Of a stretch of DNA of 64,000 bases, positions 45,661 to 58,213 are shown in pieces. Source of the DNA: Bretschneidera sinensis (lineage: Eukaryota; Streptophyta; Magnoliopsida; Brassicales; Akaniaceae); NCBI GenBank assembly GCA_023935145.1, contig CM043703.1, positions 25,567,727 through 25,631,726 of the forward strand, in the 5' to 3' direction. The notes under the pieces were generated by a model. That model was not told the DNA's origin. It did no database searches and saw nothing but the letters and a program-made list of their open reading frames with translations. The translations under genes were made by a program, and so were the position numbers. Within the stretch, counting starts at the first letter, position 1. Each line of letters starts with the position of its first letter.

Positions 45661-45814
45661 AGTCATGGTATTTATGAGCATATCCAGCTTCCTCTCCATA
45701 GTATCTAGACACGCATATCTAGCTTTCGCCATTAGTGCTGCTCCCTCAAATGAATTAGTTGAAAAGCTTTAGTGCAGCAGTTTCAGTAGTGCTGCTCAAG
45801 TACTTTCTGGAGCT

Positions 45815-45895
45815 TTTGCGCTCGAACGCACAGCACCTGCGCTCGATCGCACTAGGATTGCGCTCGATCGCACCAAGGAGTGCACTCGATCACAA
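45815..45895. repeat. Palindrome-rich cluster in element C leader
   Basis: Four copies of the word [T/A]TGCGCTCGATCGCAC, about 20-25 bp apart, between PBS and gag of element C. The same word is clustered in its LTRs. Confidence 0.75.
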
Positions 45896-46062
45896 TGGGG
45901 ACAGAAACTCCTCCTCTGCACACTTGAAAAAAAAAACAAAAAACAAAAACAAGGAATAAATCCGATTTTTGATAAAAATAAAAATAAAACGGAACAAAAT
46001 AAAATAAGATTAAACAAATTAAAATAAAACTAACAAAAATAATTCCAAAAAGAAATTTAGCA

Positions 46063-46083
46063 CAATCCCCGGCAACGGCGCCA
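46063..46083 (-). promoter_or_regulatory. Primer binding site of element C (tRNA-Asp type)
   Basis: Minus strand TGGCGCCGTTGCCGGGGATT, exact for the Athila/Tat tRNA-Asp type, 6 bp from the LTR end. Confidence 0.8.
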
Positions 46084-46089
46084 AAAATT

Positions 46090-47351
46090 TGTTATGCGAT
46101 TATTTACCTAATTAAATAAGTAAATAATCGCACTCGTTTTACTCGCAAGTGCACAAGGTCAATAGTAGCATAGTGTGCGAATGCAAGATCATCTTCACAG
46201 GGATTGGTAAATTCCACTTTAGAATTAATTTTGCAATAATAAAATAAAAACAAGAGAAATAAATATTGAGTTTGAAATAATAAAGATAAAGGCGTAGGGA
46301 CTTGATATCCACCACTAATTATGCTATCACAACAAGACAGTATGCCAATGCTTTACGCATGCCATGAATACCTAATGTTTGTCAATCTAAGGGCATGGTA
46401 TCTACTCCTTAAGCTATTGATTTCCCTAAGCAATGAGTTAGGCATGGTATCTACTCTAACTCTTTTCTCTCTCAAGGGATTCAACCTGATGTATACTGAG
46501 TTGTTCCTTAAGAGAGCATAAGATCTGTGGAAATCGACAACCACATGGGACCTAGGGCATGGTATCTACTCCTGGTTTCTCATGTTGATTAACCCAAGAA
46601 TCTAGTGTGGATATCTTTTGTTACTAATGTCAGACCCAGGACTCGGTCATCCAAATTGATCTAACTAACAAGTCTATACCACATGCACATATTGATCAGA
46701 CATATACATATGGTGAATTTAAATAAAAGCAGGTATTAATCAAGTTAAGCAACACAACATAAATATCGCAAAGGCGCCAATATTAAATTTATTGAGTAAA
46801 CATAATTAGGGCTTCAACCAAGTCCTTACTAAGAATTTAATTACACATAATAAAATAAAAAGGAAAGAAGAAACCCGAGAGAAGAGTTGTAAATTCCTCT
46901 CCATGGTCTCCTTCTCTAAGCTAAAGCAAAAGATAAAAGAAGGGATAATTTGTGTGTGCTTTACAGGTGTATTTATAGGGCTTGAGTAGTCCTAGAAGGT
47001 TTATGAGTTCCTAAACTTTTCTAAAACATAAAACTCCTTTATTTCCAAAATAGGGTTCTGCAGTTTACTGTTCACGCTCGTACATGTGCGCTCGATCGCA
47101 TGCGTCTTGCGCTCGATCCTTCATATGTGCGAACGATCGCATGCAGTAGTGTGATCGATCACACTTTGACCAGAAACTGCTCCAGGATTTCCAGGCTTCT
47201 TCCCTTAAGTGCCAAAACTGCTTCCTTTTTCTCCATGACCTATAAAAACATGTGAAACACACAAAATGAAGTAAAACAAAAAAATCTATGGACAAAGAGC
47301 TTAATACATGTAAATTAAGAAGCTTAAATATGAATATTTAAGCACTTATCA
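46090..47351 (-). repeat. 5' LTR of element C
   Basis: 1262 bp, very similar to 42237-43551. Cluster of CGCTCGATCGCATG words at 47085-47165. Short frames within are not genes. Confidence 0.85.
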
Positions 47352-50102
47352 AAAACTGAGAGAGAAAATAAGATAACGATTCGGCCATTGAGAGAAAAAC
47401 AAATTTCTATGCAAGAGCGAGTGAAATAAAAATAGCAATGTTTTTAAATCAACCAATGATTGTATTTTGTACAAAGATGCATTAAACACTAACCAATTTA
47501 ACTTATCTTTGCCTAGTTCTATTGTTTCTCTTTTGTAGGAGTTTGATGATATCTTTCCAGAGGAGATTCCATATGGTTTACCTTTTATTTGAGGCATTGA
47601 ACATCAAATTGATTTCGTGCTCAGTGCTACAATTCCAAACTGACCAGCCTAACGAAGCAATCCTGAGGAGACAAATGAGCTACAAAGGTAGTTTAGTGAA
47701 TTGATGGAAATGGGGTACGTAAGAGAAAGCTTGAGTCTGTGCGCTGTTCCGGTGATTTCGGTTTTTAAAAAGGATGGGACGTGGAGAATGTGCGTTGATT
47801 GCCGAGCAGTCAACAATATAATAGTAAATTATCGACATCCTATTCCTTGCTTAGATGATATGCTAGATGAACTGAATGGTGCTTGTGTATTTTCTAAGAT
47901 TGATTTAAAAAGTGGATATCATCAAATAAGAATGAAAGAGGGTGATGAATGGAAAACTTCTTTTAAAACGAAATATGGTTTATATGAGTGGTTAGTTATG
48001 CCATTTGGATTAACAAATGCATCGAGTACTTCCATGAGATTAATGAACCATGTTTTGCGAGCTTTTATAGGCATATTTGTTGTTGTTTATTTTGATGATA
48101 TTCTCATTTATAGCACAAACTTAGATGATCATGTTGTGCATTTAAAATCAGTTTTGGATGTGGCTAGAAAAGAGAAGTTGTTTGCTAACTTGAAGAAGTG
48201 CACCTTTTGCACCGATAAGCTTGTGTTTCTTGGTTTTTTTGTGAGTGCACAAAGAATACAGGTTGATTAAGAGAAGATCCATGCGATTAAAGAATAGCCA
48301 AGTCCCACGAGTGTAAGTCAAGTTCGTAGTTTTTATGGACTTTCTAGTTTTTACAGGAGGTTCGTGAAAGACTTTAGTAGTATTGCTGCACCGCTTACCA
48401 AAGTCATCAAGAAGAACGTTGGATTCAAATTGGGAGACGAGCAAGAGAAGGCATTCCAATTGATCAAAGAAAAATTAACTCATGCTCCTTTACTTGCTTT
48501 CCCTGATTTTACTAAAACGTTTGAAATTGAATGTAATGCTTCAGGTTTGGGTATCGGCGCAATTCTTATGCAAATAAGAAGACCAATCGCATGTTTCAAT
48601 GAGAAATTAAGTGGAACAGCTTTAAATTACCCTACTTATGATAAAGAATTGTATGCATTGGTTCGAGCATTGGAAACATGGCAACACTATCTTTAGCCTA
48701 AGGAGTTCGTGATTCACACCGATCATTAGTCCTTGAAGCATTTAAAAGGTCAACACAAGTTGAGTAGGAGACATGCACGATGGGTAGAATTCATCGAGAC
48801 ATTTCCATATGTCATTCGATACAAGCAAGGTAAGGAAAACATCGTTGCAGATGCACTTTCTCGAAGGTATGTATTAATTTCTACTCTAGATGCAAAATTA
48901 CTTGGTTTTGAGTACATTAAAGAGTTGTATCATTCAGACAACGATTTTTGTGAAGGGTTTCAGGCTTGTGAGAAAAACACAGTGGGTAAGTTCTTTAGGC
49001 ACGAGGGTTTCTTATTTCGGGAGAATAAGTTGTGTGTACTGAATTGCTCTTTGCGTGATTTGTTAGTAAGGGAATCCCATGGAGGAGGTTTAATGGGTCA
49101 CTTTGGAGTTGTTAAGACTTTAGCCGTTTTACAAGAACACTTCTATTGGCCACACATGAAAAGAGATATTGAGAGAATTTATGGTAGATGTGTCACATAT
49201 AGGCAGGCAAAATCTCGAGTGCAACCCCATGGTTTATACACGCCACTGCCTATTCCTAGTAAGTTTTGGATAGATATTTCGATGGACTTTGTGTTAGGTT
49301 TGCCTAGGTCTGAATGTGGTAGAGATTCAATTTTTGTGGTTGTGGATAGATTTTCTAAGATGACACATTTTATTCCATGTCACAAAACTGATGATGCTTC
49401 CAATGTTGCTGATTTGTTCTTTAGAGAAATTGTAAGATTACATGGTATGCCTAGAACAATAGTTTCGGATAGAGATACTAAGTTCTTGAGTTACTTTTAG
49501 AAGACTTTGTGGTGTAAGTTAGGGACTAAGCTATTATTTTCTACTACTTGTCACCCACAAAATTATGTCAAACTGAAGTAGTGAATATGACTTTGTCTAC
49601 TTTGTTGAGGTCTGTTATTAAACAGAACATCAAAACTTGGGAAGAGTGTTTACCACATGTTGAGTTTGTTTATAATCGTACTATTCATTCAGCTCCTAAG
49701 TTTTCACCATTTGAAATTGTTTATGGTTTTAATCCTTTAACTCCAATGGATTTAACACCATTACCTATGTCTGAACGTGCTAACTTGGATGGAAAGAAAA
49801 AGGCTGAATTTGTTAAGCAGATACATGAAAAGGCAAGACTAAACGTTGAGAGGAAAATAGAACTATATGCAAAACAAGCTAACAAAGGTCACCGATAGCT
49901 GATTTTTCAACCTAGAGATTAGGTTTGGTTACACATGAGGAAAGAAAGATTTCTAGCATAAAGGCGTTCAAAGTTACTTCCTAGAGGAGATGGGCCTTTT
50001 CAAGTCCTTGAGCACATCAATGACAATGCATACAAATTGGATTTACCATGTGAGTATAATGTTAGTGCCACTTTCAATGTTTCTGATTTAAGCCCTTTTT
50101 GA
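47352..50102 (+). pseudogene. pol: Element E pol (RT, RNase H, integrase)
   Basis: Resumes after element C. RT 47701-48270 has the active-site YFDDILIYS (about 48088-48114) and PFGLTNAS. RNase H 48364-48900 has [13 protein letters not shown] (an Asp-to-Asn change in the first motif compared with the usual ECDAS) and [10 protein letters not shown]. Integrase 48880-49900: HHCC zinc region with the last Cys replaced by Tyr (CVTYRQAK), core Asp in [11 protein letters not shown] and VSDRDTKF, then a frameshift near 49550. GDGPFQVLE is at about 49990. Several nonsense codons; inactive. Confidence 0.85.
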
Positions 50103-50214
50103 TGTAGGTGATGATTTGAGGACAAATACTTTTCAAGAGGAGATGAATAATGAGGACACGACTAACAAATGGGATGCGGTTCCTATTCAAGTTTCAATTG
50201 GTTCAGTTACAAAG

Positions 50215-50958
50215 GCTCGAGCTAAAAGGTTCAAGGAAACTCTTAATGGGCTGATTCAACACATTTGGGCTAAGAACCATCTTTGGGGGCCCAAGGGTGA
50301 TGCTATACGTGATCTACAAAGATGAGTTTCCATGATTCAAGCTTTCGAATAATCTAGCAACTCGAGATTGTGACTTAAAACTTAATTTCCCAAAATTGGA
50401 GACTTACTTTTTTTTTTTTTGCTCATCAAGGAAAATTGCTGGCTGCAATTTTTCTTATTACCTTTTCTTAATTGTTTCTTTATTAATTTAATTGTTGAAT
50501 TGTAAGGCTTGCATGCCAATTTAGGTACTTTCCTTTTTGGATTTGAGGTTACCATAATTGAATTTAGGTTTGTTTCTTATTCCTTAGTTTCCTTTTTCTA
50601 ATTTTGGACGAATTTTGGGCAGATTATTTGGAAGCTTTTTAGCCGCCCAATTTGTGATCCTTATGTATTTAAATAACTATTGGCTTTTTGGAATAACACA
50701 ATTCAGATTTCAGTCATACTTTGTGAGAGAAAATTCTCTTTGGTTCTTTTAGAACTTTTAAACTTATCGGAGTTTCCGTGGCATTCATCTTCAGCTTATC
50801 AATCAATCCCTCCATAATTGATTGTGGCGTCTTCATTATACCAAGGTTCTTGCTTCATTAGAAGCAATGGGTCGCGGTCTCACATAAATCTGTTTCTAGA
50901 CGATCTTGTAATTCTTCTTGATTCATCAATCTCTTAGTTCTTGGTGTGGATCATATCA
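50215..50958 (+). repeat. 3' LTR block of element E
   Basis: 744 bp similar to 39275-40016. Its first 110 bp are still in the reading frame of the pol-linked tail (ARAKRFKETLNGL to 50325), so terminal homology overlaps coding sequence. GGGGGCCCAAGGG (50286-50298), just before TGATGC, could be the purine tract. Confidence 0.7.
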
Positions 50959-51589
50959 AGACTTGAGCATTTAATGCCTCAAACCTACCAAGTCAGTGTC
51001 AAACGGCTATATTAACACAAGGCTATATAAACCCACTTCAATGAGCATTTAAACAAGGAAGATAGCACATTCAATTCATTATATAGCTCATTAATTCTCA
51101 AAAGCTTTGAAAAATTCATTGTGAGCCATTCTTCAAGCTTGTTCTTAAAAGAGAGATATTATTCAGTTGTAAAAAGCATTCATTGTTATCTCTCTACCAT
51201 TTACTTTACAGTTAATAAAATTTATTATAAAGGGAAAGAGTTGGTGTAACTCTTAGAGTGTTTAGGATTAAACACTTCGATTGTAACTTCCGTGAGGAAG
51301 AGATTATTGTAAGGTTTGTGCAACACCTATGAAGTTGCTCGACTAACGATTAGTGGATTACTTCAAGGAGGTTCCTTGAAGAGAGTGGACGTAGGGTCAG
51401 CGAGATTCTGATATTGCCAACCCACTATAAACGAAGCTTGCATTTTCTCTTCCTTAACTCATTTATTTACAAGAGTATTATTTGATTGTGTGCATTCATT
51501 AACAAATTGTTTTAAAAACTTGCAAGTTAATTACTAAAAAGTTTTTAAAACCCAATTCACCCCCCCTTAGGTTTGAACCTCAGTTTACA
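50959..51589 (+). repeat. Truncated 5' LTR of element F
   Basis: Corresponds to about 58728-59361 of the 3' LTR. It keeps the TATA-like GGCTATATAAACCC (51024-51037) and transcript-start area but has lost the palindrome array. Ends CAGTTTACA. Confidence 0.8.
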
Positions 51590-51644
51590 ATTGGTATCAG
51601 AGTTTTGTACTCAATTTCAGGCTTAAAATCCTTGAGTTTATCTG

Positions 51645-53735
51645 ATGGCGTCTAATAGCTATACCGAAGGTCATTCCTATACTATACCTCATTTGTTCAA
51701 TGGCTTAAACTATAACCACTGAAAAAATAGAATGAAAATCTTTGTTTAATGACAAGATTATAATTTATGGAGAGTCACTGAGGAAAGACCTAGAATTCCT
51801 ACAAAGGAAATAACTATTGGAGAAATCAATCATACAATGCCTAAACTCAAAACTGAGTTCAATGAAGAGGATTGTAGAATGATATCTCTAAATAGTAGAG
51901 CCACTAGTATGTTACATTGTACTTTAGATATTTCTGAGTATAATAAAGTTTCTACATGTGTTTCCACTAAGGAGATTTGGGATAAATTATAAGTTACATA
52001 TGAAGGCACTAGTGAAGCAAAAAAGTCAAAAATTTATATGCTAGTGTCAGAATATGAATCATTCAAAATGTCTCCCAATGAAACAATTTCTCAAATGCAC
52101 TCACATTTTACCACTATTGTTGATGGTTTAAAACTTCTTGTTTGGAACATTGAGGAGTTTGAACTAACAAGAAAGATCTTAAGATCTATGCTATCCACTT
52201 GGAAAGCAAAGAAGACAGCCATAACGAAGGTCAAAGATCTCAACAAACTTAATGTCGAAACACTCCTCGGATCACTATTGACATACGAGATGGAGGAAAT
52301 GAATCCCATTGTCAATGATGATGAAAAGAAGAAAAAAGTGATTGTTCTCAAAGCCTTTACAAGCAACAAAAAGGAAGAGAATGAAGAAGAGGATGAGAGC
52401 AGCGAAGAATATGGTGAGATGGCTTTAATCACCAAAAGGTTTCACAAGTTCTTGAAAAAGAGCAAGAAGCCTTACACAAGGGATTCCACTCCGAAAAGGG
52501 AACCTTTTGTGTGTTTTGGTTGCAAGAAGCCTAGTCACATCAAGGCTGATTGTCCAACAATGAGCAAACCATATAAGAGCTTCAAAAAGAAATCCATGAT
52601 TGCAGCCACATGGAGTGATGACTAAGAAGAGGAATCTTCGAACAATAAGGTTGGATGCGAGGAGATTGTCAACCTATGCTTGATGGCAATCGATACTGAG
52701 AATGAGGTATCAATTTCTTCCCTTTCTAATAATAATAACATTGTTAGTAGTAGTGAAGAATTAAATGAGGTTATAAATGAAATGCATGAAGAATTGAAGA
52801 AATTCAATTCTAGGAATATAACCCTAAAAAAATAAGTCTCATCTCTTTCTAAAGAGATGGAAGGCTTAAAGGAAGGAAAAAAAAAAACTATCCTCCATGC
52901 TTTATGACTCTTCACAAGATTTTCTAAAAAAGAAAATGATAGAATTGAATAGCACCATATCTAGACTTATGCTTGGAAAAGAAAAGCTAAATGAAGTGCT
53001 ATCTAGCCAAAGGTTAAATGGAGGAAACTCTGACTTGGGTTATTCTCCATTAGGCAAGCAAAAGTCAAAAGAGACTTTGTTCATGAAAACAACATGTGTG
53101 AATGAAGCCTCCACTTCCAAGGCCACTAGCAAGACTAAAAGCACTCCCTCAGTATATGCTAGTAGGTCTAAGAATGCGAATTTAAATCCTAATGTTTATA
53201 CTAGAGATAAATATCATGAAATACACATGCATATATGTATGCTCATTCAAGAAATGCAAATGCTAAGAATAACCATTCAAGAAATGCACATACTAGAAAT
53301 ACACATCCTAGGAGTAACCATTATGTGTATTCTAGAGAAAACATGTATGCTACAAGTGCACATCCTAGGAATTACCATCATGTGTATCCTAGAGATATGA
53401 TATATGTTCACAACTTGCATACTATAAGTGCACATCCTAGAGTTTACCGTCATACCATTCCTAGAGATAACATGCGCATTCATAACTTTCATAATAGAAA
53501 CATGTATTCTAGGAATACTTATCTAAGGAACTATAGACATGCACATTTAAGAAATCCTAAAAACTTCAACAACTATTATCCTAGGATCATGCGTCATCAA
53601 CATGTCTAAAATTATAGAGCACCTTATAATATTAAGAAAGTATAGGTCCCGAAAGGAATCGTATTTTCTAGGACTAACCCTAAAGGACCCAAGAAATTGT
53701 GGGTACCTAAAATTGCAATTGTATATCCTTGTGTA
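51645..53735 (+). pseudogene. gag: Element F gag
   Basis: ATG 51645 (MASNSYTEGHS). Same domain order as in A: UBN2-like region, acidic linker, zinc knuckle CFGCKKPSHIKADC (complete CX2CX4HX4C; about 52510-52550), coiled-coil-like stretch, tail of His/Asn/Arg-rich repeats (53235-53610). Stops at 51720, 51747, 51990 and 52623, and a frameshift in a poly(A) run near 52870. Confidence 0.8.
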
Positions 53736-56632
53736 ATGTAGATATGTCTCCACACCAAGGAAAAATATAACTATTGGTACCTTGATAGTGGATGCTCAAA
53801 GCACATGACCGGTGATCAAAGTATGTTCAAAGAACTAACTCTAAGGGATGGTGAATATGTCACCATTGGAGATAACACAAAGATAAAGATCATCGGGCAT
53901 GGAAAAGTTGGTAATGATTTCTCAACCATTGATCATTAGTTATATGTGCAAGGCCTTAAGCCAAACTTACTTAGCATTAGTCAATTATGTGACAAAGGCA
54001 ACAAAGTCATATTTGAAACCTCTCATGTCTAGTTATAGACATCAAAAGTAACAAGATCAAGTTTGTTGGCCATAGACACAAAAATGTCTATATAGTTAAT
54101 TTAAAATCTTTGCATTTGGAAAATGAAAAGTGTTTTCCCGCTTTTAGTGAAAACCCATAGCTATGGCATAGAAGACTTGACCAAGTGAACATGGATTTCC
54201 TTAAAATTATTTCAAGAAAAGATTTAGTCATTGAACTTCCAAAAATCAAATTTAAAAAAGATAAGGTATGTGATGCTTGTCAAATAGGAAAGCAAATAAG
54301 AATTTCTTTTAAATCAAAAAATATAATCTTAACTTCTAGACCATTGAAACTTTTGCATATGGATTTGTTTGGTCCAATAAGTACCATTAGTCTAGGTGGC
54401 CATCATTATGCTCTTGTTATTGTTGATGATTATTCAAGATATACCTTTTTTATTTTTATTGCTTACAAGGATGAAGCATACAAAGGATTTGTGAACTTTT
54501 GTAAAAAGGTTCAAAATGAAAAAAGATATTTCTATTTCAAGCATTAGAAATGATCATGGAAAAGAATTTGAACACCAAATCTTTTCAAATTTTTATGATG
54601 AAAATGTAATTGATCACAATTTTTCAGTATCCAGAACTCCTCAACAAAATGGAATTGTTGAGAGGAAAGATAGAGTTCTAAAAGAATTTGCTAGAAGAAT
54701 GCTTTGTGAAAATAACTTGCCAAAATATTTTTGGTGGAAGCCGTAAACACTTCTTGCTATCTTTTAAACAGAGTTTTAATCAGGCCTATGCTTGACAAAA
54801 GCCTATATGAACTATGGAAAGGTAGAAAGCCTAATATCTCTTATTTTCGTGCTTTTGGTTGCAAGTGCTTCATCCTAAATAACAATAAAACTAATTTAGG
54901 TAAATTTGATTCCAAGACCAATGAAGGGATATTCTTAGGATATTCAACCTCTAGTAAAGCTTGTAGAGTCTTTAACAAAATAACTCTAGTGGTTGAAGAA
55001 TTCGTGCATGTTGTCTTTGATAAGTCTAACCCAATTAGTAGTAGAGTAGCTTCTTTTAATGATTATGCAGATTTTATTCCAAGAATGGAAATATCTACTC
55101 TCATTATTGACTCGAAGGAAAGTCAACCTCAAACAAGACAAGAGGTAGATGCTTTCAATCTTGATCAATGATCTACAAGTCAACAAGAGGATAGTCTTCC
55201 CAAAGATTGGAGGTATGTGAATTATCATCCAATCGATCAAGTGATTGGTGATCCTTCACAAGGAGTAAGAACTCTTTCCTCTATAAGAAATATTTGTAAT
55301 TGTGTAGCCTATTTATCTCAAGTAGAACCTAAGACTTTTATAGAGATGTTGAATGGATAAATGCCATGTAAGAAGAATTAAATCAATTTGAACGAAACAA
55401 AGTATAGAATCTAGTTCCTAAACCAAAGAATCACACTATAATAGGAACTAAATGGGTATATAGAAATAAAATGGATGAAAATGGAATAATAACTAGGAAC
55501 AAAGCTAGACTAGTTTCTAAGGGATATAATCAAGAAGAATGAATAGACTTTGATGAGACCTATGCTCCCGAAGCTAGATTATAAGTCATTCATATGTTAT
55601 TGGTCTTTGCATGCTTTAATAAATCTAAGCTACTTCAAATGGATGTAAAAAATGTATTTTTAAATGGCTGTATAGAAGAAAAGGTGTATGTTGAGCAACC
55701 TCTTGGATTTTCAAAATCTTAGTATTCCAAACCATGTATATAAGCTTTCTAAAGCTCTCTATGGGTTGAAGCAAGCTCCAAGAGCATGGTATGAAAGACT
55801 AAGTAAGTTTTTGCTTGAAAATGGTTTTACAAGAGGAAAAATAGACACAACTCTCTTCACAAAAACTCACAAAAATGACACACTACTAGTCCAAATATAC
55901 GTTGATGATATTATATTTGGTGCTACTAATGAATTTATATGTCAAGAGTTTGCTAAGTGTACGCAAGGTGAATTTGAAATGAGCATGATGGGAGAACTTA
56001 CCTACTTTCTTGGACTTCAAATCAAACAATTGAAAGAATGCATCTTTATCGATCAATCAAAGTATACCAAGGACCTATTAAAGAGGCTTGGGATGGAAAG
56101 CTCAAAGTCAATGGGCACTCCTATGAGGACTTCTACAAAACTCCCTAGATAAGGAAGGTAAGTGTGTAGATACTAAAACTTATAAAAGCATGATAAGAGC
56201 CTTACTTTATCTAACTGCAAGTAGACCTGATATAATGTTCAGTGTATGCATGTGTGCTAGATTTTAAGCTAATCCTAAAGAATCACATATAATTACTATA
56301 AAAAGAATACTAAGATATCTGCAAGACACTCAATAAGGATATGGTATTCTAAAAACTCAACTTTTAAGCTTGTAGGATATTTGGATGCTGATTTTGTGGG
56401 TTGTAGGCTAGATAGAAAAAGCACTAGTGGAACATACCAATTTTTAGGTGCAATGTTAACCTCTTGGTTTTCCAAGAAACAAAATTCAGTTACGCTATCA
56501 ACTGCCGAAGCGAAATATATAGCAGCAAAAAGTTGTTGTGCACAAGTATTGTGGATGAAACAAAAATTAGAAAACTATGACATGAACTTTAAAAACATAT
56601 CAATTCATTGTAATAACACTAGTGCTATCAAC
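53736..56632 (+). pseudogene. pol: Element F pol (protease to partial RNase H)
   Basis: Protease LDSGCSKHMTGDQ (about 53785); pre-integrase and integrase 54185-54746 with CDACQIGKQ, VIVDDYSRYTF and SRTPQQNG; RT 55688-56152 with YVDD at 55898-55909; RNase H MDADFVGCRLDRKSTSGT (56381) to AINLT. A frameshift near 54535 and several stops. RNase H ends abruptly in the palindrome array at about 56635, where A has about 410 bp more sequence. Confidence 0.85.
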
Positions 56633-56870
56633 TTGACTCAGTTGACTAGTATATTGATCCAGTCGACTGGTATCTATTTGTCCAGTTACCTAATCGACTG
56701 GTAACTCACTGCCTAATTCACTAATCGACTGGTACACAGCCCAGTCGACTGGTATTACACGAGAATATTTGGAGCCAAAAATTTGAATTTCTCCTTAACA
56801 CCCCAGTCGACTGGTAAAGTAGACCCAGTCTACTGGTATCTTGTTGCCAGATTACCCGGTCGACTGGTAT
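56633..56870. repeat. Internal palindrome array of element F
   Basis: Eight variants of ACCAGTCGACTGGT in 240 bp. Both neighbours are deletion junctions relative to A: RNase H is cut at its left edge, and the start of the third ORF is lost just beyond its right edge (56899). Confidence 0.75.
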
Positions 56871-56898
56871 ATCGAAATATCCCCAAAATATGAAGGAC

Positions 56899-57506
56899 AC
56901 CACTTCAATATTTACCCCCTCCAACTAGCCAACATGATAAATGGCTAAACGAATGACTCTAAGTGCCTCCCATATGGGATATTTATCACCCTGATCCTCC
57001 AGCACTTCCATGTCCCCCTGCCTGCCTTAGAAGCCCATGATATCAGCGTCAAGAACATTATTAATTTCTCTTCACTGAAGAAGATGGGGTGCTCGACCCG
57101 GGATGTCGTGATCTACTCCAAGGCTGGGAAGAACATCAGGATCGGTGATGACAATAGCAGCGAGGAGGACGACGAGATGCCTGATGATGCATTTCCTCCC
57201 ATTGCTATGGACACTGACCCTAGTCCACGGCATGCTCGACATGGTGTCTATAGTGCTGGTCAGGCTGAACATGATGACGTTCTACAGGCTATTGTGAGCC
57301 TTTAGCTATCCATATAGTCGAGCTTCCAGAGCTTGAGCTCTTCTTTTGACCAGAGCTTCCAATTGGTGTGGACTGATATTGAAAAGATGCGTCACTATAT
57401 TAGCACCTTTAGGGATGACTTTAAGTTACTCCGAGAGCACTCAGAAAGCTTGTTGGCAGAGATTCAAGATCTTCTTCGGGATAGCTCTGACTCCCCCGCA
57501 CGTTGA
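56899..57506 (+). pseudogene. Element F third ORF remnant (env-like position)
   Basis: Begins mid-gene at the equivalent of A 22835. Contains KKMGCSTRDVVIYSKAGKN, an acidic run (SSEEDDEMPDD), a Pro-rich linker and the heptad-like C-terminus (about 57320-57500) ending DSPAR, stop 57504-57506. In-frame stops at 57303 and 57316. Confidence 0.6.
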
Positions 57507-58213
57507 GTTTTTCTTTTATCATTTCGGTTATGCATATATATAGCTCCATGGATATTTAGTAAGAACATTTCTTTTCTTTACATGCATTCATATGTTTGTA
57601 CTTGTACTCGACGTTCAGACAGATTTTATAAGCTTATGATGTATGAATTTTTGTATATACTTGCTTATGTTTAACTCATTTATCTATTAGCTCATATATA
57701 TGCTTTACTTTTAAGCTATATAGTTCCTTAGCTTAAGTACTTTTTACTCATCTATATGCTTTAACTGCTCAAGCTTATGTGTAAACTTCTGACTCTTCTT
57801 GGGAAGTCTTTCCAACTCCAAATGATGTCTAGTTTTTGCACACAAGTTTTTTTTATGCCTTATCTTCATTCTTGTGGTGACTAAATTGATTATTTTTTAA
57901 GTTTACACCCATTTTTCTGCTATTGTCAAAACAGGGGAGAAAAAAAGAAAAATTATTGTAAAGCTTTTGTAAACTAAGATAGCATAAATTTAGGGGGAGC
58001 ATTGCTCCGAACATGTTAAAAAAATGTAATATAGTCTTGCATTGCTTGGTTGGGATTGATATTGCTATATTACAATTGTTTTTTAATGCTTACAAATTAG
58101 TTTTTATAAGAAAAATACAGAAAACTCTATCCAAAATTTTCAAAAAAACCAACACTAAGTTTTAAAACTGTTTTTTCTCTTCTTAGTTTTGTCATCATCA
58201 AAAAGGGGGATAT
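57507..58213 (+). other. Element F 3' untranslated region with purine tract
   Basis: Non-coding; GGGGAGCATTGCTCCGAAC at 57993-58012, and AAAAAGGGGGATAT immediately before the LTR. Confidence 0.65.

Larger units (their letters stand above)
42237..47351 (-). mobile_element. Element C: gag-only LTR retrotransposon, intact ends, same family as D
   Basis: Minus-strand order: 5' LTR 47351-46090, PBS 46083-46063, palindromic leader cluster 45895-45815, gag-like frame about 45660-44872, non-coding interior, purine tract 43564-43554, 3' LTR 43551-42237. Total 5115 bp. Flanks AAAAT and AAAAC are a 5-bp target duplication with one change, within element E. No pol domain in the interior. With D this is a non-autonomous Athila/Tat-like family. 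Confidence 0.85.
39275..50958 (+). mobile_element. Element E: Gypsy LTR retrotransposon, degenerate, host of element C
   Basis: Terminal homology blocks 39275-40016 and 50215-50958 enclose gag, protease, [element C at 42237-47351], RT, RNase H and integrase. RT before integrase defines Gypsy. The C-terminal integrase tail has GDGPFQVLE and NVSDLSPF, similar to the chromovirus group (CRM/Reina-like is possible); no chromodomain is visible. PBS TTGGTATCAGAG follows the 5' LTR. No target duplication: the right end meets a truncated Copia LTR of F. Every coding part has stops. Confidence 0.8.
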
